Source: an uncultured Emticicia sp. (GTDB taxonomy: Bacteria; Bacteroidota; Bacteroidia; Cytophagales; Spirosomataceae). Taken from it: DNA of 64,000 nucleotides. Location: the NCBI RefSeq assembly GCF_937903345.1, contig NZ_CALCZQ010000030.1:62001-126000 (forward strand), given 5' to 3'. The notes below the pieces were generated by a model. It was not told the origin of the DNA, searched no databases, and saw only the letters and a program-made list of their open reading frames with translations. Below are positions 34,194-44,785 of the stretch, piece by piece; the first letter of the stretch is position 1; every line of letters begins with the position of its first letter. Both the position numbers and the translations under genes were made by a program.

Positions 34194-35504
34194 TTATAAG
34201 GTCATGTTCCTATAAACTTCCAAATACTGTTCAATCACCACTTTTTCAGAATAATTATCCACAACTTTTTGACGAGCATTCTTTGAAAGTTCATCGAGGT
34301 TTGCATCAAACAAAACCCATTTCATACCTTCGGCTAAACTTTCAGCTGATTTGTATTTTGCTAAGAAACCGTTGGGCGGCATTCCATTTTTATTATTTTC
34401 AATCATTTCTGGAATTCCACCAACTTCAAAACCTACGGCTGGCGTGCCACAAGCCATTGCTTCCATGATAGTATTTGGTAGATTTTCTTGAATTGAAGAA
34501 GTAACAAAAACATCGGCCGCCGAATATACCGAAACAATTTGATTGACATCAGAAATCCTACCCAGTGCGTGAGCTTTAAAAGGTAGTTTTTGAATTGTTT
34601 CGGCATCACTTTCTCCTAAAACCACTAATTCAATGTCTTGATTATGATATAGTTGTGATTTTAAAATCTCCAAAGATTCTTGAAAATAGCTAAACCCTTT
34701 CCAAATAACCGAAACCTTTGCTGCTACAAAAAGAATCAATTTTTTTTCAATCGGTAAGCCCAGTTTTGCTCTTGCTTCAGCTTTATTTTGTGGCGAAAAA
34801 AGATTAGTATCCAAAGGATTTGGAATAGCTTTCACCGAAAAATCTTTAAACAAACTACTTTTTTTTGCTCTATTACTCAACCATTGACTGCATCCAACTA
34901 TCGAAACTGTATTTTGACCGTCTCTAGAGCGAAGTCGAAGAGAGCGGTCAAGAATTGCATTTTTCCTCTCCCAAATTTTATTCGATAAATCATTTGGTGA
35001 TGGATTATTTAAATATTGGAGACAATTCCCACAAGAAAATTGGTAGTTTTCGCAGTCGCCGCTATGATGACAGCCGCCAGTAAAAGCCCACATATCGTGT
35101 AGTGTGCAGACGATGGGTTTATTTAGTGCAAATAGCTTTTCAAGCGATTTTAATGACAAAAAACCAAAATTTATCCAATGCAGATGAATAATATCTGCTT
35201 CTTGCACGAGCGGATGCTCTGAAATATCAATTCCAGAAATGGCTGGTGAAAAAGCAAATCTGATTTCCTTGTTTTTTTCTTGAAATTTAAAATAGAGTCG
35301 CTCTCTTGCGAAACGTTCAAAAGCTAGTTTTTTTTGAAACCAAGTTTCGGCAATCGCTTTTACTTTTGGGTTATCTCGCTTTTTTTCTTGTACCAACATT
35401 GTTACTTCAATGCCTTCAGTTTTCTCCAAAATCGCCAATAAACGCAGACATGCAATCGCTGCTCCACCCATGGCATCGTCGGTATTGATAAGTAGAATTT
35501 TCAA
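34194..35504 (-). CDS. Glycosyltransferase family 4 protein
   Basis: 436 aa. The N-domain opens ILLINTDDAMGGAAIACLRL and includes CTLHDMWAFTGGCHHSGDC, a Cys-containing segment common in Bacteroidota GT4 enzymes. The C-domain has ENLPNTIMEAMACGTPAVGF, the E-x7-E donor loop. It probably builds a surface polysaccharide. It is convergent with the previous glycosyltransferase. Confidence 0.9.
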   Translation of the reverse strand: MKILLINTDDAMGGAAIACLRLLAILEKTEGIEVTMLVQEKKRDNPKVKAIAETWFQKKLAFERFARERLYFKFQEKNKEIRFAFSPAISGIDISEHPLVQEADIIHLHWINFGFLSLKSLEKLFALNKPIVCTLHDMWAFTGGCHHSGDCENYQFSCGNCLQYLNNPSPNDLSNKIWERKNAILDRSLRLRSRDGQNTVSIVGCSQWLSNRAKKSSLFKDFSVKAIPNPLDTNLFSPQNKAEARAKLGLPIEKKLILFVAAKVSVIWKGFSYFQESLEILKSQLYHNQDIELVVLGESDAETIQKLPFKAHALGRISDVNQIVSVYSAADVFVTSSIQENLPNTIMEAMACGTPAVGFEVGGIPEMIENNKNGMPPNGFLAKYKSAESLAEGMKWVLFDANLDELSKNARQKVVDNYSEKVVIEQYLEVYRNMTL

Positions 35505-35690
35505 AAGATTATTATTTGTATCAAGAATTGATTGCGAAGTAAATAATTTTTAGTGATAAATTCGGACGTTTAGAAAAAAGTTAACATGTATTTTTGGGTC
35601 TAGTACTTGTAGTTCAATATTAATATTCATACAAATACGTAAATTTTCAAAGAACCTAAGTACCAATTCAATGTCTATAAAAAAACTAAA

Positions 35691-37196
35691 TTATATATAT
35701 TCAGCAAATAACTTAGCAACTTTCAGCCATAAATTCTTCATTGCACCGTTTAGTTCGGGTGAGATATTGCTCCAATAAATCACTGCACCATAAAAAATTG
35801 TCAAAATTATTGAGCGATACCCCATATCAAGTGTTGCCATCAATTTATTGCCACCTATATTTGGTAAATAGCTAATAATCAGACCGATAATGCACGAAAA
35901 AATGATGATTTTTACTAAATCAAAAGAGAGAGGTTGCATTCTGAGTTTGAATAAAACTACCATATATCTAGTAAAATTATAATAAACTGTTGCAAACGCA
36001 AAGGCAAAAGCCGCACCATTCATGCCATAAATCGGTATCAAGAAATAGTTGAGCGAAACCGTAATGATAATCAAGCCAACCATGATGTAGGTATCATAAA
36101 TGTAGAATTTTGAGAGCGTCAGAATTGTGCCATTGAGTCCCGTTGCTAAGTCGAAGAGTTTTCCTAAACAAATAATGATTACTACCATTTTTCCTGCCGA
36201 ATATTCGGGCTTTAGGAAAAGAAAAAGATTGTCAATGTTGAGATAAATTCCTAGAAAAATCCAACAACCTACAATCAAAGCCGTGGTGCAACTTTTTTTG
36301 TAAATTTTAGAAATATTCTCTAAATCATTTTTTGCAAACGAATCGGCAATGAGCGGTTGGGCAGCTTTATTGACTGCTAAAAGCGACATTCCCATCACAC
36401 TTCCAAAAAACGATGCTGTATTATAAATTCCAGTTTCGGAAAAAGTTGTAATTCCTGCCAGCATGATTTTATCAATATACAAAATTACCATCGACGAAAA
36501 GCCAGTCAGAATCGTTAAGAAACTATAAAAACCAAATTCTTTGCTAAAGGCTGGCGTCATTACTGAAAAATTTGGTTTCAGCGAAAATCCTTCTAATTTA
36601 GTCGCTTTCCAGAGCATCGGTACTACATAAAATGATACCGAAAATACCCACACATACATAAATTGCTGAAAATCAACTATTTGGAATATGAAGAACAAAA
36701 TAGCCACTAATTGAAGTAACCTTTGTAGAAACTGAGCTAAGAATGTGCCTGTAACAGTATCGTAAAGGTTTTTGGCGTAATTGTCGAGTAAATTGAAAAA
36801 GAGTGTGGCGAATGTAAGCGGCAATAAAAAATAGAAATTATCGGCAAAAAGTGTAGAGTTTTCTTCGTTTTGGATAATCGTATTTTTGAGCAGAACCAAG
36901 CCGATAGTTGTAATAATAAAACCAACAATTCCGACCGAAAGCCCCAAAAATAGATAACCATTGTGTCCGTTTTCAGCATTTCTGAAATATGGAAAAAAAC
37001 GACTACCTGCGGCATTGAAACCCAAAGACGAAAGTTGAACCAGCACATACATGTAGGATAGTAAAACTGCTAAAAGTCCATTTTGAGCGGGTTCAAGATA
37101 GTTTCCAATTAGAAAGAACTGCGTAACAAAACCAACCATCACTCCTCCATAAGAGAAAATTGTACCCAGAAAAGCTTGTTTTTTTATAACATTCAT
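35691..37196 (-). CDS. Polysaccharide flippase (Wzx/MATE-like)
   Basis: 501 aa with about 12-14 membrane helices. The first (FSYGGVMVGFVTQFFLIG) and the helix with NGMNGAA-type residues (IPIYGMNGAAFAFAFATVY) are typical of lipid-linked oligosaccharide flippases. It would move undecaprenyl-linked glycan across the inner membrane. It lies between glycosyltransferase and methyltransferase genes of the cluster. Confidence 0.88.
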   Translation of the reverse strand: MNVIKKQAFLGTIFSYGGVMVGFVTQFFLIGNYLEPAQNGLLAVLLSYMYVLVQLSSLGFNAAGSRFFPYFRNAENGHNGYLFLGLSVGIVGFIITTIGLVLLKNTIIQNEENSTLFADNFYFLLPLTFATLFFNLLDNYAKNLYDTVTGTFLAQFLQRLLQLVAILFFIFQIVDFQQFMYVWVFSVSFYVVPMLWKATKLEGFSLKPNFSVMTPAFSKEFGFYSFLTILTGFSSMVILYIDKIMLAGITTFSETGIYNTASFFGSVMGMSLLAVNKAAQPLIADSFAKNDLENISKIYKKSCTTALIVGCWIFLGIYLNIDNLFLFLKPEYSAGKMVVIIICLGKLFDLATGLNGTILTLSKFYIYDTYIMVGLIIITVSLNYFLIPIYGMNGAAFAFAFATVYYNFTRYMVVLFKLRMQPLSFDLVKIIIFSCIIGLIISYLPNIGGNKLMATLDMGYRSIILTIFYGAVIYWSNISPELNGAMKNLWLKVAKLFAEYI

Positions 37197-37359
37197 CGAA
37201 AATATTTTAAATGTATATCTATAAAATAATTAATATAGCTATTAAATCCCGTCTATCTTTTCAATTTTTTTATTTGTGGACTAAAATAATTGGTGTGCAA
37301 TTTGCAAAGTTAATCATCAAAATAGACAATATTTGCAGTAAAATTGATTTGTTTGAATA

Positions 37360-38205
37360 ATGGCCGTTTCTGAAGAAATAAATACAGCATCATTGGTGCT
37401 TGATAAAAATGGTATTTGGCGTGCATCTCATGCCGAAAAAATGTCGTATCCCGAAGAGGGGAACAATTATTGCTTTGCCGTAGAAGACAATAGTTTTTGG
37501 TTTAAACATCGAAATGATGTGATTCTGACGCTGACACAACGCTTTAAATTTGCCAAAAACTTTGCCGATGTGGGTGGAGGAAATGGTTTTCAAGCGAAGT
37601 TTTTATCAGAAAAATACCCCGAAAAACAAATCTTTTTGATTGAACCAGGTTATGCGGGCTGCCTAAATGCCAAGAAAAGAGGCGTAAAAGATGCCTACAA
37701 TATCTTTTTTCATGAATTTCCGTTTGCTGAAAAGCAAATTGATGCGGTCGGCCTTTTTGATGTAATCGAACATATCGAAGACGATAAAGCATTCTTGACT
37801 GGACTCGCTCAATATTTGCAGACTGGCTCGCATATTTTTATTACTGTACCTGCTCATCAATGGCTTTGGTCGGAGGTTGATGACGAAAGTGGTCATTACA
37901 GACGATACAACCTTGAAATGTTTGGTAAACTCGCCAAAGATTGCGGACTTGAATTTACTTACGGTGCTTATATTTTCTCATATTTACCTCCAATTATGGG
38001 TGTTTTACGTGCAATTCCATTCCGTATCGCCAAATTTTTTGGAAAAACACGCAAAAATACGCTTGATGCTGAGTTTGATAATCATACGCCAGCGAAACTT
38101 GCCACCACGATATTTAATAAAATTCATGGATGGGAATTGGATCTACTTAGAAAATCAAAAATCTCGTTCGGTGCAAGCTGTACTGTGGTTTTAACAAAAA
38201 AATAA
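37360..38205 (+). CDS. Class I SAM-dependent methyltransferase
   Basis: 281 aa. The SAM site reads FADVGGGNGFQAKFLSEKYP (motif I) and VGLFDVIEHIEDDKAFLTGL (motif II/III). It probably methylates a glycan or lipid intermediate; the acceptor is unknown. It follows the flippase gene divergently and precedes the aminotransferase. Confidence 0.88.
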   Translation: MAVSEEINTASLVLDKNGIWRASHAEKMSYPEEGNNYCFAVEDNSFWFKHRNDVILTLTQRFKFAKNFADVGGGNGFQAKFLSEKYPEKQIFLIEPGYAGCLNAKKRGVKDAYNIFFHEFPFAEKQIDAVGLFDVIEHIEDDKAFLTGLAQYLQTGSHIFITVPAHQWLWSEVDDESGHYRRYNLEMFGKLAKDCGLEFTYGAYIFSYLPPIMGVLRAIPFRIAKFFGKTRKNTLDAEFDNHTPAKLATTIFNKIHGWELDLLRKSKISFGASCTVVLTKK

Positions 38206-38257
38206 TTTTGAAGCGGTTCACCGCTTGTTCGAAATGAGTGAAAGATAGAAAACCAAA

Positions 38258-38288
38258 AATCATTCACTCATTCAATCATTCACTCATG
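38258..38288. repeat. Intergenic ATTCACTC-word element
   Basis: AATCATTCACTCATTCAATC is followed by ATTCACTCATG. The same 8-base word is tandem at 43982-44012. Confidence 0.7.
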
Positions 38289-38304
38289 CAATATTAATTT
38301 TCTC

Positions 38305-39432
38305 GTGATACCTTTCAATAAACCATACCTTTCTGGCAACGAACTGCGATATATTGGAGAGGCCGTGCAATCGGGCAAAATCTCTGGAAATGGTACTTTT
38401 ACGAAAAAATGCCAACATTTTTTTGAAGAAAAGTACGGTTTTCGACGTTGTTTGCTCACGACTTCATGTACCGATGCCCTCGAAATGGCAGCCATTTTGT
38501 GCGATATTCAATTAGATGATGAAGTAATTGTGCCATCCTATACTTTTGTTTCTACGGCAAATGCTTTTGTGTTGCGTGGAGCAAAAGTCGTATTTGCTGA
38601 TAGTTCTGTTGAAAACCCGAATCTTGATGCAGATAAACTTTCGGCCTTAATTACGCCAAAAACCAAAGCAATTGTCGTTGTACATTACGCAGGAATTGCT
38701 TGCGAAATGGACAAAATAATGGCAATTGCGGAAGCCAATAATTTATTTGTAATTGAAGATGCCGCTCAAGCTGTTGATTCATTTTATAAAGAGCGTCCGC
38801 TGGGAAGTATTGGGCATTTGTCGGCTTTTAGCTTTCATGAAACCAAAAATATTATTTCGGGCGAAGGCGGTATGTTGGTTATCAACGATGAACGTTTCGA
38901 GAAACGTGCTGAAATCATTTGGGAGAAAGGAACAAATCGCTCGGCTTTTTGGCGTGGCGAAGTAGATAAATATAATTGGGTTGACATTGGTTCATCGTTT
39001 TTGCCTTCGGAAGTTGTGGCTGCCTATTTATTTGCTCAACTTGAAAGTCTTGAAAAAATACAATCGAGACGTAAGCAGATTTGGGAGAAATACTATGAAG
39101 CATTTTGGGCTTTAGAGCAATCAGGTAAATTAAAATTGCCAGTTCTACCAAGTTACGCAACCAACAACGCTCACATGTTTTATTTGGTCACCGATTCGAT
39201 TGAGCAACGTGATTCCTTGATTGCTTTCTTGAAAGAAAACAAAATATATGCTGTTTTTCACTATATTTCGTTGCACAGTAGTCCATTTTATAAAGAAAAA
39301 GCGGGTGATGTGTCGCTAACTGTAAGTGATAATTACTCTGATTGTTTGGTGCGTTTACCTTTGTTTTTCGAACTAACCGAAGAAGAACAACAATTAATCA
39401 TTAATACAATCATTGAGTTTTATAATTCATAA
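38305..39432 (+). CDS. Sugar aminotransferase (WecE/RffA-like, DegT family)
   Basis: 375 aa, starting with GTG. PLP enzyme that aminates a nucleotide-linked 4-keto-6-deoxy sugar, likely dTDP-4-amino-4,6-dideoxygalactose synthesis. Marks: IPFNKPYLSGNELRYIGEAV, LTTSCTDALEMAA, VIEDAAQAVDS and the Schiff-base Lys in SFHETKNIISGEGG. Length fits. It supplies an amino sugar for the local glycan. Confidence 0.93.
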   Translation: MIPFNKPYLSGNELRYIGEAVQSGKISGNGTFTKKCQHFFEEKYGFRRCLLTTSCTDALEMAAILCDIQLDDEVIVPSYTFVSTANAFVLRGAKVVFADSSVENPNLDADKLSALITPKTKAIVVVHYAGIACEMDKIMAIAEANNLFVIEDAAQAVDSFYKERPLGSIGHLSAFSFHETKNIISGEGGMLVINDERFEKRAEIIWEKGTNRSAFWRGEVDKYNWVDIGSSFLPSEVVAAYLFAQLESLEKIQSRRKQIWEKYYEAFWALEQSGKLKLPVLPSYATNNAHMFYLVTDSIEQRDSLIAFLKENKIYAVFHYISLHSSPFYKEKAGDVSLTVSDNYSDCLVRLPLFFELTEEEQQLIINTIIEFYNS

Positions 39433-39491
39433 GATACTAAAAGAAGCTACTATATCGCTTGAAGCTTTATGTAGCGATAAATCTTTATTTC

Positions 39492-41156
39492 ATGTCTTCT
39501 TTTTTTAATAAGTCATTCATTATCAGCATTCTATTTATTGGTATTTTCTTCGCTTTTATTGCTTTTTTAGGCGAAGATGCTTCAATCAGAGTGCATGATA
39601 ACTTGGAAGCCAACATTGCTTGGTATAAATCTTTGGCTGACCAGCACTTGCTTTTTGCGAGTTCTTACACACCCAACGAAACTGTGATGCAAGCCCCACG
39701 CATTGCGTTTGGTTCTGAGTGGAGCTTTATTGTGTGGTTATTTGTGTGGTTTAAACCAATCATTGCCTACAATATCAATGTGATTTTGATGAGCTTGGTC
39801 GCTTTTATTGGAACATATTTATTCGCAAAAGATACGCTCAAAATTTCGCCTAAAATCGCCCCTTTTGTGGCCCTAAGTTTTGCTTTATTACCATTTTGGT
39901 TTTCGGGCGGACTGAGTTCTGCTGGGCAGCCACTACTTTTTTGGAGTTTTGATAGAATATTAAAAAAACACAATTCGGTCTTTAATTGGATTATTTTTTT
40001 ATTCTTCCCTTTTTATTCTTCATTGATTCTATCGGGGCTGTTTATGATGGTCTTGATGGCGGGTTATTTAGGACTTAATTTTCTTAAAAAGGAACGTAAA
40101 GTTGCTTACGGAGCAGGAATTTTATCGTTGATAATTCTTACTGTTGGCTATATTTTGGTCGACTATCGTTTATTTCTCGATATTATTAAAATCGGAACGC
40201 CTGCCGGATTTACCCCACATCGAGTTGAGTTTGTGCAGGGAAGCACGTTTTCTGAATGCCTAAAAACTGCCACAAATTCTTTCTTAGGTGGGCAAAATCA
40301 CTTTCCATCTTTTCACTCTTATTTGTTTTTACCGCTCGTATTTTTCTATTTGATTTATGGTTTTTTCAAACAAAAGAAACTTGACACAATCGTTTTTTGT
40401 CTCTTGATTCTAGGAATTATTGCGATAATAGATGGCTTTTGGAATTTCGCAGGTTTTGAGTCTCTGAAAGATAAATTACCCATTTTGAAAGCTATTCAGC
40501 TCGATCGCTTTTATTCGCTCTATCCGATTCTTTGGTTTAGTGTTTATATGCTGATAATCAGCGAAATACCGACTAAAATAGCAATCTTTTTGGCCAGCAT
40601 TCAAGTTGTAATTGTGCTATTTTCTAATCAACTGGTAGGAGATTTTATGAAGAAAACCATCCATGGTCGAGATTACGTTTCATACCGAGAATTTTATGCA
40701 GAAGACCTTTTTTCAAAAGTAAAAAATGTATTAAAACAAGACGAAAATCCCAATAAGAAAGTTGGGATGGTTGGGCTTCATCCTGCAATTGCACAGTACA
40801 ATCAAATCCCGACGATTGATGGTTATGTGGTGCTTTATTCTTTAGCTTACAAACATCAAATACAATCAATCATTCAAGCCGAATTGAACCAAAATAAATT
40901 CATTAAAAATTATTTTGAACAGTGGGGTAGTAGGTGCTATTTGTTTGATAATGAGGCTATTATTGCGGGCGATGGTATTCTTAAAAAACAAAAGTGTTGC
41001 ACCGAAAAGTTAGATTATAATTTCGAGAAACTGAAACAATTGAAATGTGGATATATTTTATCATCAGTTGAAGTGAATCAGCCGTCGGTGCATTTAAAAT
41101 TGCTTTCAAAAGTAGAAGATTCTAATTGGCGAATATGGATTTATAAGATATTGTGA
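39492..41156 (+). CDS. DUF6044-like polytopic membrane protein
   Basis: About 554 aa from the ATG at 39492, which starts the first membrane segment; an in-frame ATG 33 bases upstream is weaker. About ten to twelve helices with a periplasmic loop DNLEANIAWYKSLAD near the N-terminus, as in GT-C-like DUF6044 proteins. Its C-terminal 130 residues are soluble. Position after the aminotransferase suggests a role in glycan assembly or transfer. Assignment to DUF6044 is from memory of the pattern. Confidence 0.7.
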   Translation: MSSFFNKSFIISILFIGIFFAFIAFLGEDASIRVHDNLEANIAWYKSLADQHLLFASSYTPNETVMQAPRIAFGSEWSFIVWLFVWFKPIIAYNINVILMSLVAFIGTYLFAKDTLKISPKIAPFVALSFALLPFWFSGGLSSAGQPLLFWSFDRILKKHNSVFNWIIFLFFPFYSSLILSGLFMMVLMAGYLGLNFLKKERKVAYGAGILSLIILTVGYILVDYRLFLDIIKIGTPAGFTPHRVEFVQGSTFSECLKTATNSFLGGQNHFPSFHSYLFLPLVFFYLIYGFFKQKKLDTIVFCLLILGIIAIIDGFWNFAGFESLKDKLPILKAIQLDRFYSLYPILWFSVYMLIISEIPTKIAIFLASIQVVIVLFSNQLVGDFMKKTIHGRDYVSYREFYAEDLFSKVKNVLKQDENPNKKVGMVGLHPAIAQYNQIPTIDGYVVLYSLAYKHQIQSIIQAELNQNKFIKNYFEQWGSRCYLFDNEAIIAGDGILKKQKCCTEKLDYNFEKLKQLKCGYILSSVEVNQPSVHLKLLSKVEDSNWRIWIYKIL

Positions 41157-41210
41157 GAATAATCTATATTTTTTCTATCTTCGAGCCTTATTTCAACCCT
41201 ATATTTTTTC

Positions 41211-42128
41211 ATGAAAAATTACGCCTATACGCTTTGCATCATCATGGCAGCTACTGTTGCTTATTTTTTTCCGCAATATTTTACAGAAATCAATGGTTTT
41301 CAGTTGAAAGAATTAATAATACCGCTATTGCAAGTCATTATGTTTGGTATGGGAACAACCATGACTTATGATGATTTTCTAGGGGTAATAAAAATGCCAA
41401 AAGCCGTTGTAGTGGGGCTTGTTTGTCAGTTTACAATAATGCCGTTTCTGGGTTTTTATATCGCTAAAAGTTTCAATTTTCCTCCCGAAATTGCCGCCGG
41501 AGTTATTTTAGTTGGCTGCTCACCAAGCGGTTTGGCTTCTAATGTGATGTCGTATATTGCCAAAGCCAATGTTGCTTTATCAATCACGATTACCTCATTA
41601 GCCACGCTTCTTGCACCAATCATGACACCATTTTTGATGAAAATGTTGGGCGGTCAATTCATCGAAATTGATTTTTGGAGTATGACAATCGATATTTCAA
41701 AAATGATAATCGTACCAGTTGCAATTGGGTTTTTACTCACCAAATTACTCAAAGGAAGAGGCGAGTGGTTACAAAAGGTATTGCCCATCATTTCAATGGC
41801 AGGAATTGCCTTGATTATTGTGATTATTACGGCAGCTGGTCAAAAGTCATTGCAAACCGTTGGTCTTGCTTTAGTTTTTGCTACTTTTTTGCACAATTTA
41901 GGTGGTTTTATTTTAGGTTATTGGGGTGCCAGGTTATTCAAATTGCCCGAACAAGATTGCCGAACAGTAGCCATTGAAGTTGGCTTACAGAATGCAGGTT
42001 TAGCATCTGGTTTAGCCAAGGCAATGGGAAAACTCGCAACAGTAGGTATTGCTCCGGCACTTTTTGGGCCAATTATGAACACCAACGGCTCGCTTTTGGC
42101 AAGTTTTTGGAGTACGAGAAAGCCTTAG
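41211..42128 (+). CDS. Bile acid:sodium symporter (BASS) family transporter
   Basis: 305 aa, nine to ten helices. Marks: FGMGTTMTYDDF in TM2, the crossover LVGCSPSGLASNVMSYIAKA, and EVGLQNAGLASGLA near the end, which bind Na+ and substrate in this family. Bacterial members carry organic anions such as pantoate or keto acids; the substrate here is unknown. Confidence 0.93.
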   Translation: MKNYAYTLCIIMAATVAYFFPQYFTEINGFQLKELIIPLLQVIMFGMGTTMTYDDFLGVIKMPKAVVVGLVCQFTIMPFLGFYIAKSFNFPPEIAAGVILVGCSPSGLASNVMSYIAKANVALSITITSLATLLAPIMTPFLMKMLGGQFIEIDFWSMTIDISKMIIVPVAIGFLLTKLLKGRGEWLQKVLPIISMAGIALIIVIITAAGQKSLQTVGLALVFATFLHNLGGFILGYWGARLFKLPEQDCRTVAIEVGLQNAGLASGLAKAMGKLATVGIAPALFGPIMNTNGSLLASFWSTRKP

Positions 42129-42267
42129 TCTGGCCTTCGAATACGCAAATTCATCAACTAATGCGATAATCTTTACTCTATTTTTTTGTCTATGTGGAGC
42201 ATTCAGTTTTTTCGGTTTAAAGTCAGAGTAATTTTTCGGTGTTCGAGCGAATCCAAGTACCTGAAAA

Positions 42268-43821
42268 TCATTTCAACCTCGCAACATTACTCATCGCACT
42301 TTCATTCTGCAAACGGTCGAGTGCGGTTACAATATACACATAGTTTTTTTCTTGATTGAGTGTTTTATCAGTGCAACCCAAAACACCTTCATTCCTCACA
42401 ATCTGCAGGATTCTCGCTGGGTTTTCTAGATTTATCTGCTCGTTTTCTTCAAAACGATATACAACAAACGCATTTACCTCGTCACCGTCTTTTGGTGCAG
42501 TTGCTGGTACTTTCCACGTAACAGCTACACCCAAATCAGCAATTTTACGGATTTTTACATGTTGCGGAGCATTCGGTGGAATTTTATCTTTCCACGGCAT
42601 AGTGGGCATTAATGCGGGGTAATAATAAAGTTTTTTCAAAGAGTCATTGATTGCTAACTCATTATTAATTAGTTGCTTGGAGCTAAAAAACATACTGCCA
42701 GAAATCTGAGTTTTTGTACGATTATAGCGAATCTGGCGTGGAATCTGATTTGCTTTTTCCCAGCCAATTTCTTTGCTTCCAGCTTTTACTCGATACACAG
42801 CGTGCCCGATATAAAGATGGCGACCAAACGAGTTTTTTGTCCACCAATCGGTCATTACTTTGTACGGAACTTTGTCAAACTCAAAACTAAAATAAATTTG
42901 TGGAGTTATATAATCGAGCCAACCTTCTTTTGCCCATTTTCGGGTATCGGCATATAAATTATCATACGAAGGTTGTCCACCCTGTGTAGCTGAACCTACA
43001 GGGTCAGTTGAATCATTTCGCCATACTGCCGATGGACTGATACCAAATTTTACTTTTGGTTTTTCTCTCTTAATGGCCTCGCTAACTTTTTTAACAATCA
43101 TGTCTACGTTATATCGTCGCCACTCTTCTATATTTTTGAAACCATTGCCATATTTTTTGAATGTATCTTCATCACGAAGTTTCTGATTTGGTTCTGTATA
43201 AGGATAAAAATAATCATCGAAATGAATACCGTCAACATCATAGTTACGTACTATTGTTACAACCACATCCGTTATATAATCTCGTACTTCCGGAACGCCC
43301 AAATTGAATAGTTTATAGCCGCCATAAGTCAAGAACCATGCGGGTTTGGTTTTTGTTATATGGTCGTTCATTATGCTTTTTGATGCCTTGTGCACGCCAC
43401 GATTCATATTGAGCCATGCATGAAACTCCAAACCACGTTGGTGAGTTTCTTGAATCATAAATACCATTGGGTCGTAATAAGGCTCAGGTGCTTTTCCTTG
43501 TTCGCCCGCAAGCCATTCGGACCAAGGTTCTTTGCCACGGGCATAAAATGCATCGGCGGCTGCACGAACTTGCACAAGTATTGCATTCATACCATAGCTT
43601 TTTTGTTTATCGATTAGGGTTCTAAATTCTTGTTGTTGTGTTTCAGAACTAAGTCCTTTACGAGATGGCCAGTCGATATTATCAACCGTAGCAACCCATA
43701 CCCCGCGAAATTCACGCTTAGGGCTAGCAGGTTTTGAAACTATCACTTGAGAAACTTTTTTACTACATCCACTGAGGAAAGCGTAGATAATTAAGCAAAA
43801 AACAGCTTTTTTTAAGTGCAT
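42268..43821 (-). CDS. Glycosyl hydrolase-like 10 (GHL10/YngK-type) lipoprotein
   Basis: About 517 aa from the ATG at 43821, which gives a lipoprotein signal (AVFCLIIYAFLSGCSKK). The domain begins FRGVWVATVDNIDWPSRKG and continues ILVQVRAAADAFY, FHAWLNMNRGVH and DGIHFDDYFYPY, the TIM-barrel pattern of GHL10 (formerly DUF187). A C-terminal fibronectin-like domain follows (about 430-517). It probably works on an envelope or external polysaccharide. The exact substrate is unknown. Confidence 0.9.
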   Translation of the reverse strand: MHLKKAVFCLIIYAFLSGCSKKVSQVIVSKPASPKREFRGVWVATVDNIDWPSRKGLSSETQQQEFRTLIDKQKSYGMNAILVQVRAAADAFYARGKEPWSEWLAGEQGKAPEPYYDPMVFMIQETHQRGLEFHAWLNMNRGVHKASKSIMNDHITKTKPAWFLTYGGYKLFNLGVPEVRDYITDVVVTIVRNYDVDGIHFDDYFYPYTEPNQKLRDEDTFKKYGNGFKNIEEWRRYNVDMIVKKVSEAIKREKPKVKFGISPSAVWRNDSTDPVGSATQGGQPSYDNLYADTRKWAKEGWLDYITPQIYFSFEFDKVPYKVMTDWWTKNSFGRHLYIGHAVYRVKAGSKEIGWEKANQIPRQIRYNRTKTQISGSMFFSSKQLINNELAINDSLKKLYYYPALMPTMPWKDKIPPNAPQHVKIRKIADLGVAVTWKVPATAPKDGDEVNAFVVYRFEENEQINLENPARILQIVRNEGVLGCTDKTLNQEKNYVYIVTALDRLQNESAMSNVARLK

Positions 43822-43981
43822 CGAAATACTTTTTTGTAAATTTTTATTCAAAATTAGAGAAAAATTTAACCCAAAGCTTATTTTTTGTTACTTTTGCTAT
43901 TGTTTATGTGGCTCATAGCGATTTGCTTTTAGCTTTTAACTCCGAAACTATACATTTAGAAAAGTGTTTTGAGATAAATTA

Positions 43982-44012
43982 ATTCACTCATTCGCTCATT
44001 CACTCATTCATC
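43982..44012. repeat. Intergenic ATTCACTC-word element, second locus
   Basis: ATTCACTCATTCGCTCATTC then ACTCATTCATC, an 8-base period directly before the GTG start of the DUF4290 gene. Confidence 0.7.
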
Positions 44013-44019
44013 ATTTCCT

Positions 44020-44781
44020 GTGAAAGAATACGGAAGTAATATTCAAAAATTAACAGACTACATCGTAAGTCTGCCTGAACGTGAGCAACGCACAAAATAT
44101 GCCCATATTTTGATTGAGTTGATGCGTCAGATACACCCAAATATGCGTGAGGGAATTGACTATTCAAAAAAACTTTGGGATGACCTTTACGTTATTGCCA
44201 ATTTTGATTTGGATGTTGATAGTCCTTTTCCCCCTCCGCCAAAAGAGATTTTGGGTAAAAAGCCAATGACGGTTCCCTACAATCAGCATCAATTGAAGCA
44301 CCGTTTGTATGGACGAAATTTGGAATTATTAGTTGTAAAAGCCATGATTACGCAAGATTATGACGAACGCAAAGCTTTTATTTCTTACATGGTGCGATTG
44401 ATGAAGAGCTTTTTCCAAGTTTGGAACAAAGATACAATTGAAACAGCTGATTGTTTGCAGCAGATTCTTGAATTGTCTGGCTTCAAACTTCAACAAGAAA
44501 TAGACGACCTTCGCCGTGACGGTTTGATGGAATCTTCACCAAGAGATGGTAGCAGCAATCGCCAACGTACACAACAAAACCAATCGCAAGGCGGAAATAA
44601 TAATTACCAGTTTAGAGATAATCGTGGTGGCGATCGTGATAACCGTGACCGTAATCGTAGTGGTGGTGGCGATAGAAACGATCGTAACAAAAATTTTGGA
44701 AGCGGAGGTTATAAACCTAGCAATGACCGTAACGACAGAAACAATAATAATAAAAACAATAATAATCGCAGACCGAGATAA
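44020..44781 (+). CDS. DUF4290 protein with disordered tail
   Basis: 253 aa, starting with GTG. Residues 1-165 match the Bacteroidota-specific DUF4290 (YGSNIQKLTDYIVSLPER, AHILIELMRQIHPNMREG, YNQHQLKHRLYGRNLELLV). The last 80 residues are a low-complexity tail rich in Asn, Arg, Gly and Asp (RDNRGGDRDNRDR), often found in RNA-binding proteins. It is immediately followed by murA, a pairing I have seen in related genomes. Function is unknown. Confidence 0.9.
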   Translation: MKEYGSNIQKLTDYIVSLPEREQRTKYAHILIELMRQIHPNMREGIDYSKKLWDDLYVIANFDLDVDSPFPPPPKEILGKKPMTVPYNQHQLKHRLYGRNLELLVVKAMITQDYDERKAFISYMVRLMKSFFQVWNKDTIETADCLQQILELSGFKLQQEIDDLRRDGLMESSPRDGSSNRQRTQQNQSQGGNNNYQFRDNRGGDRDNRDRNRSGGGDRNDRNKNFGSGGYKPSNDRNDRNNNNKNNNNRRPR

Positions 44782-44785
44782 GCAA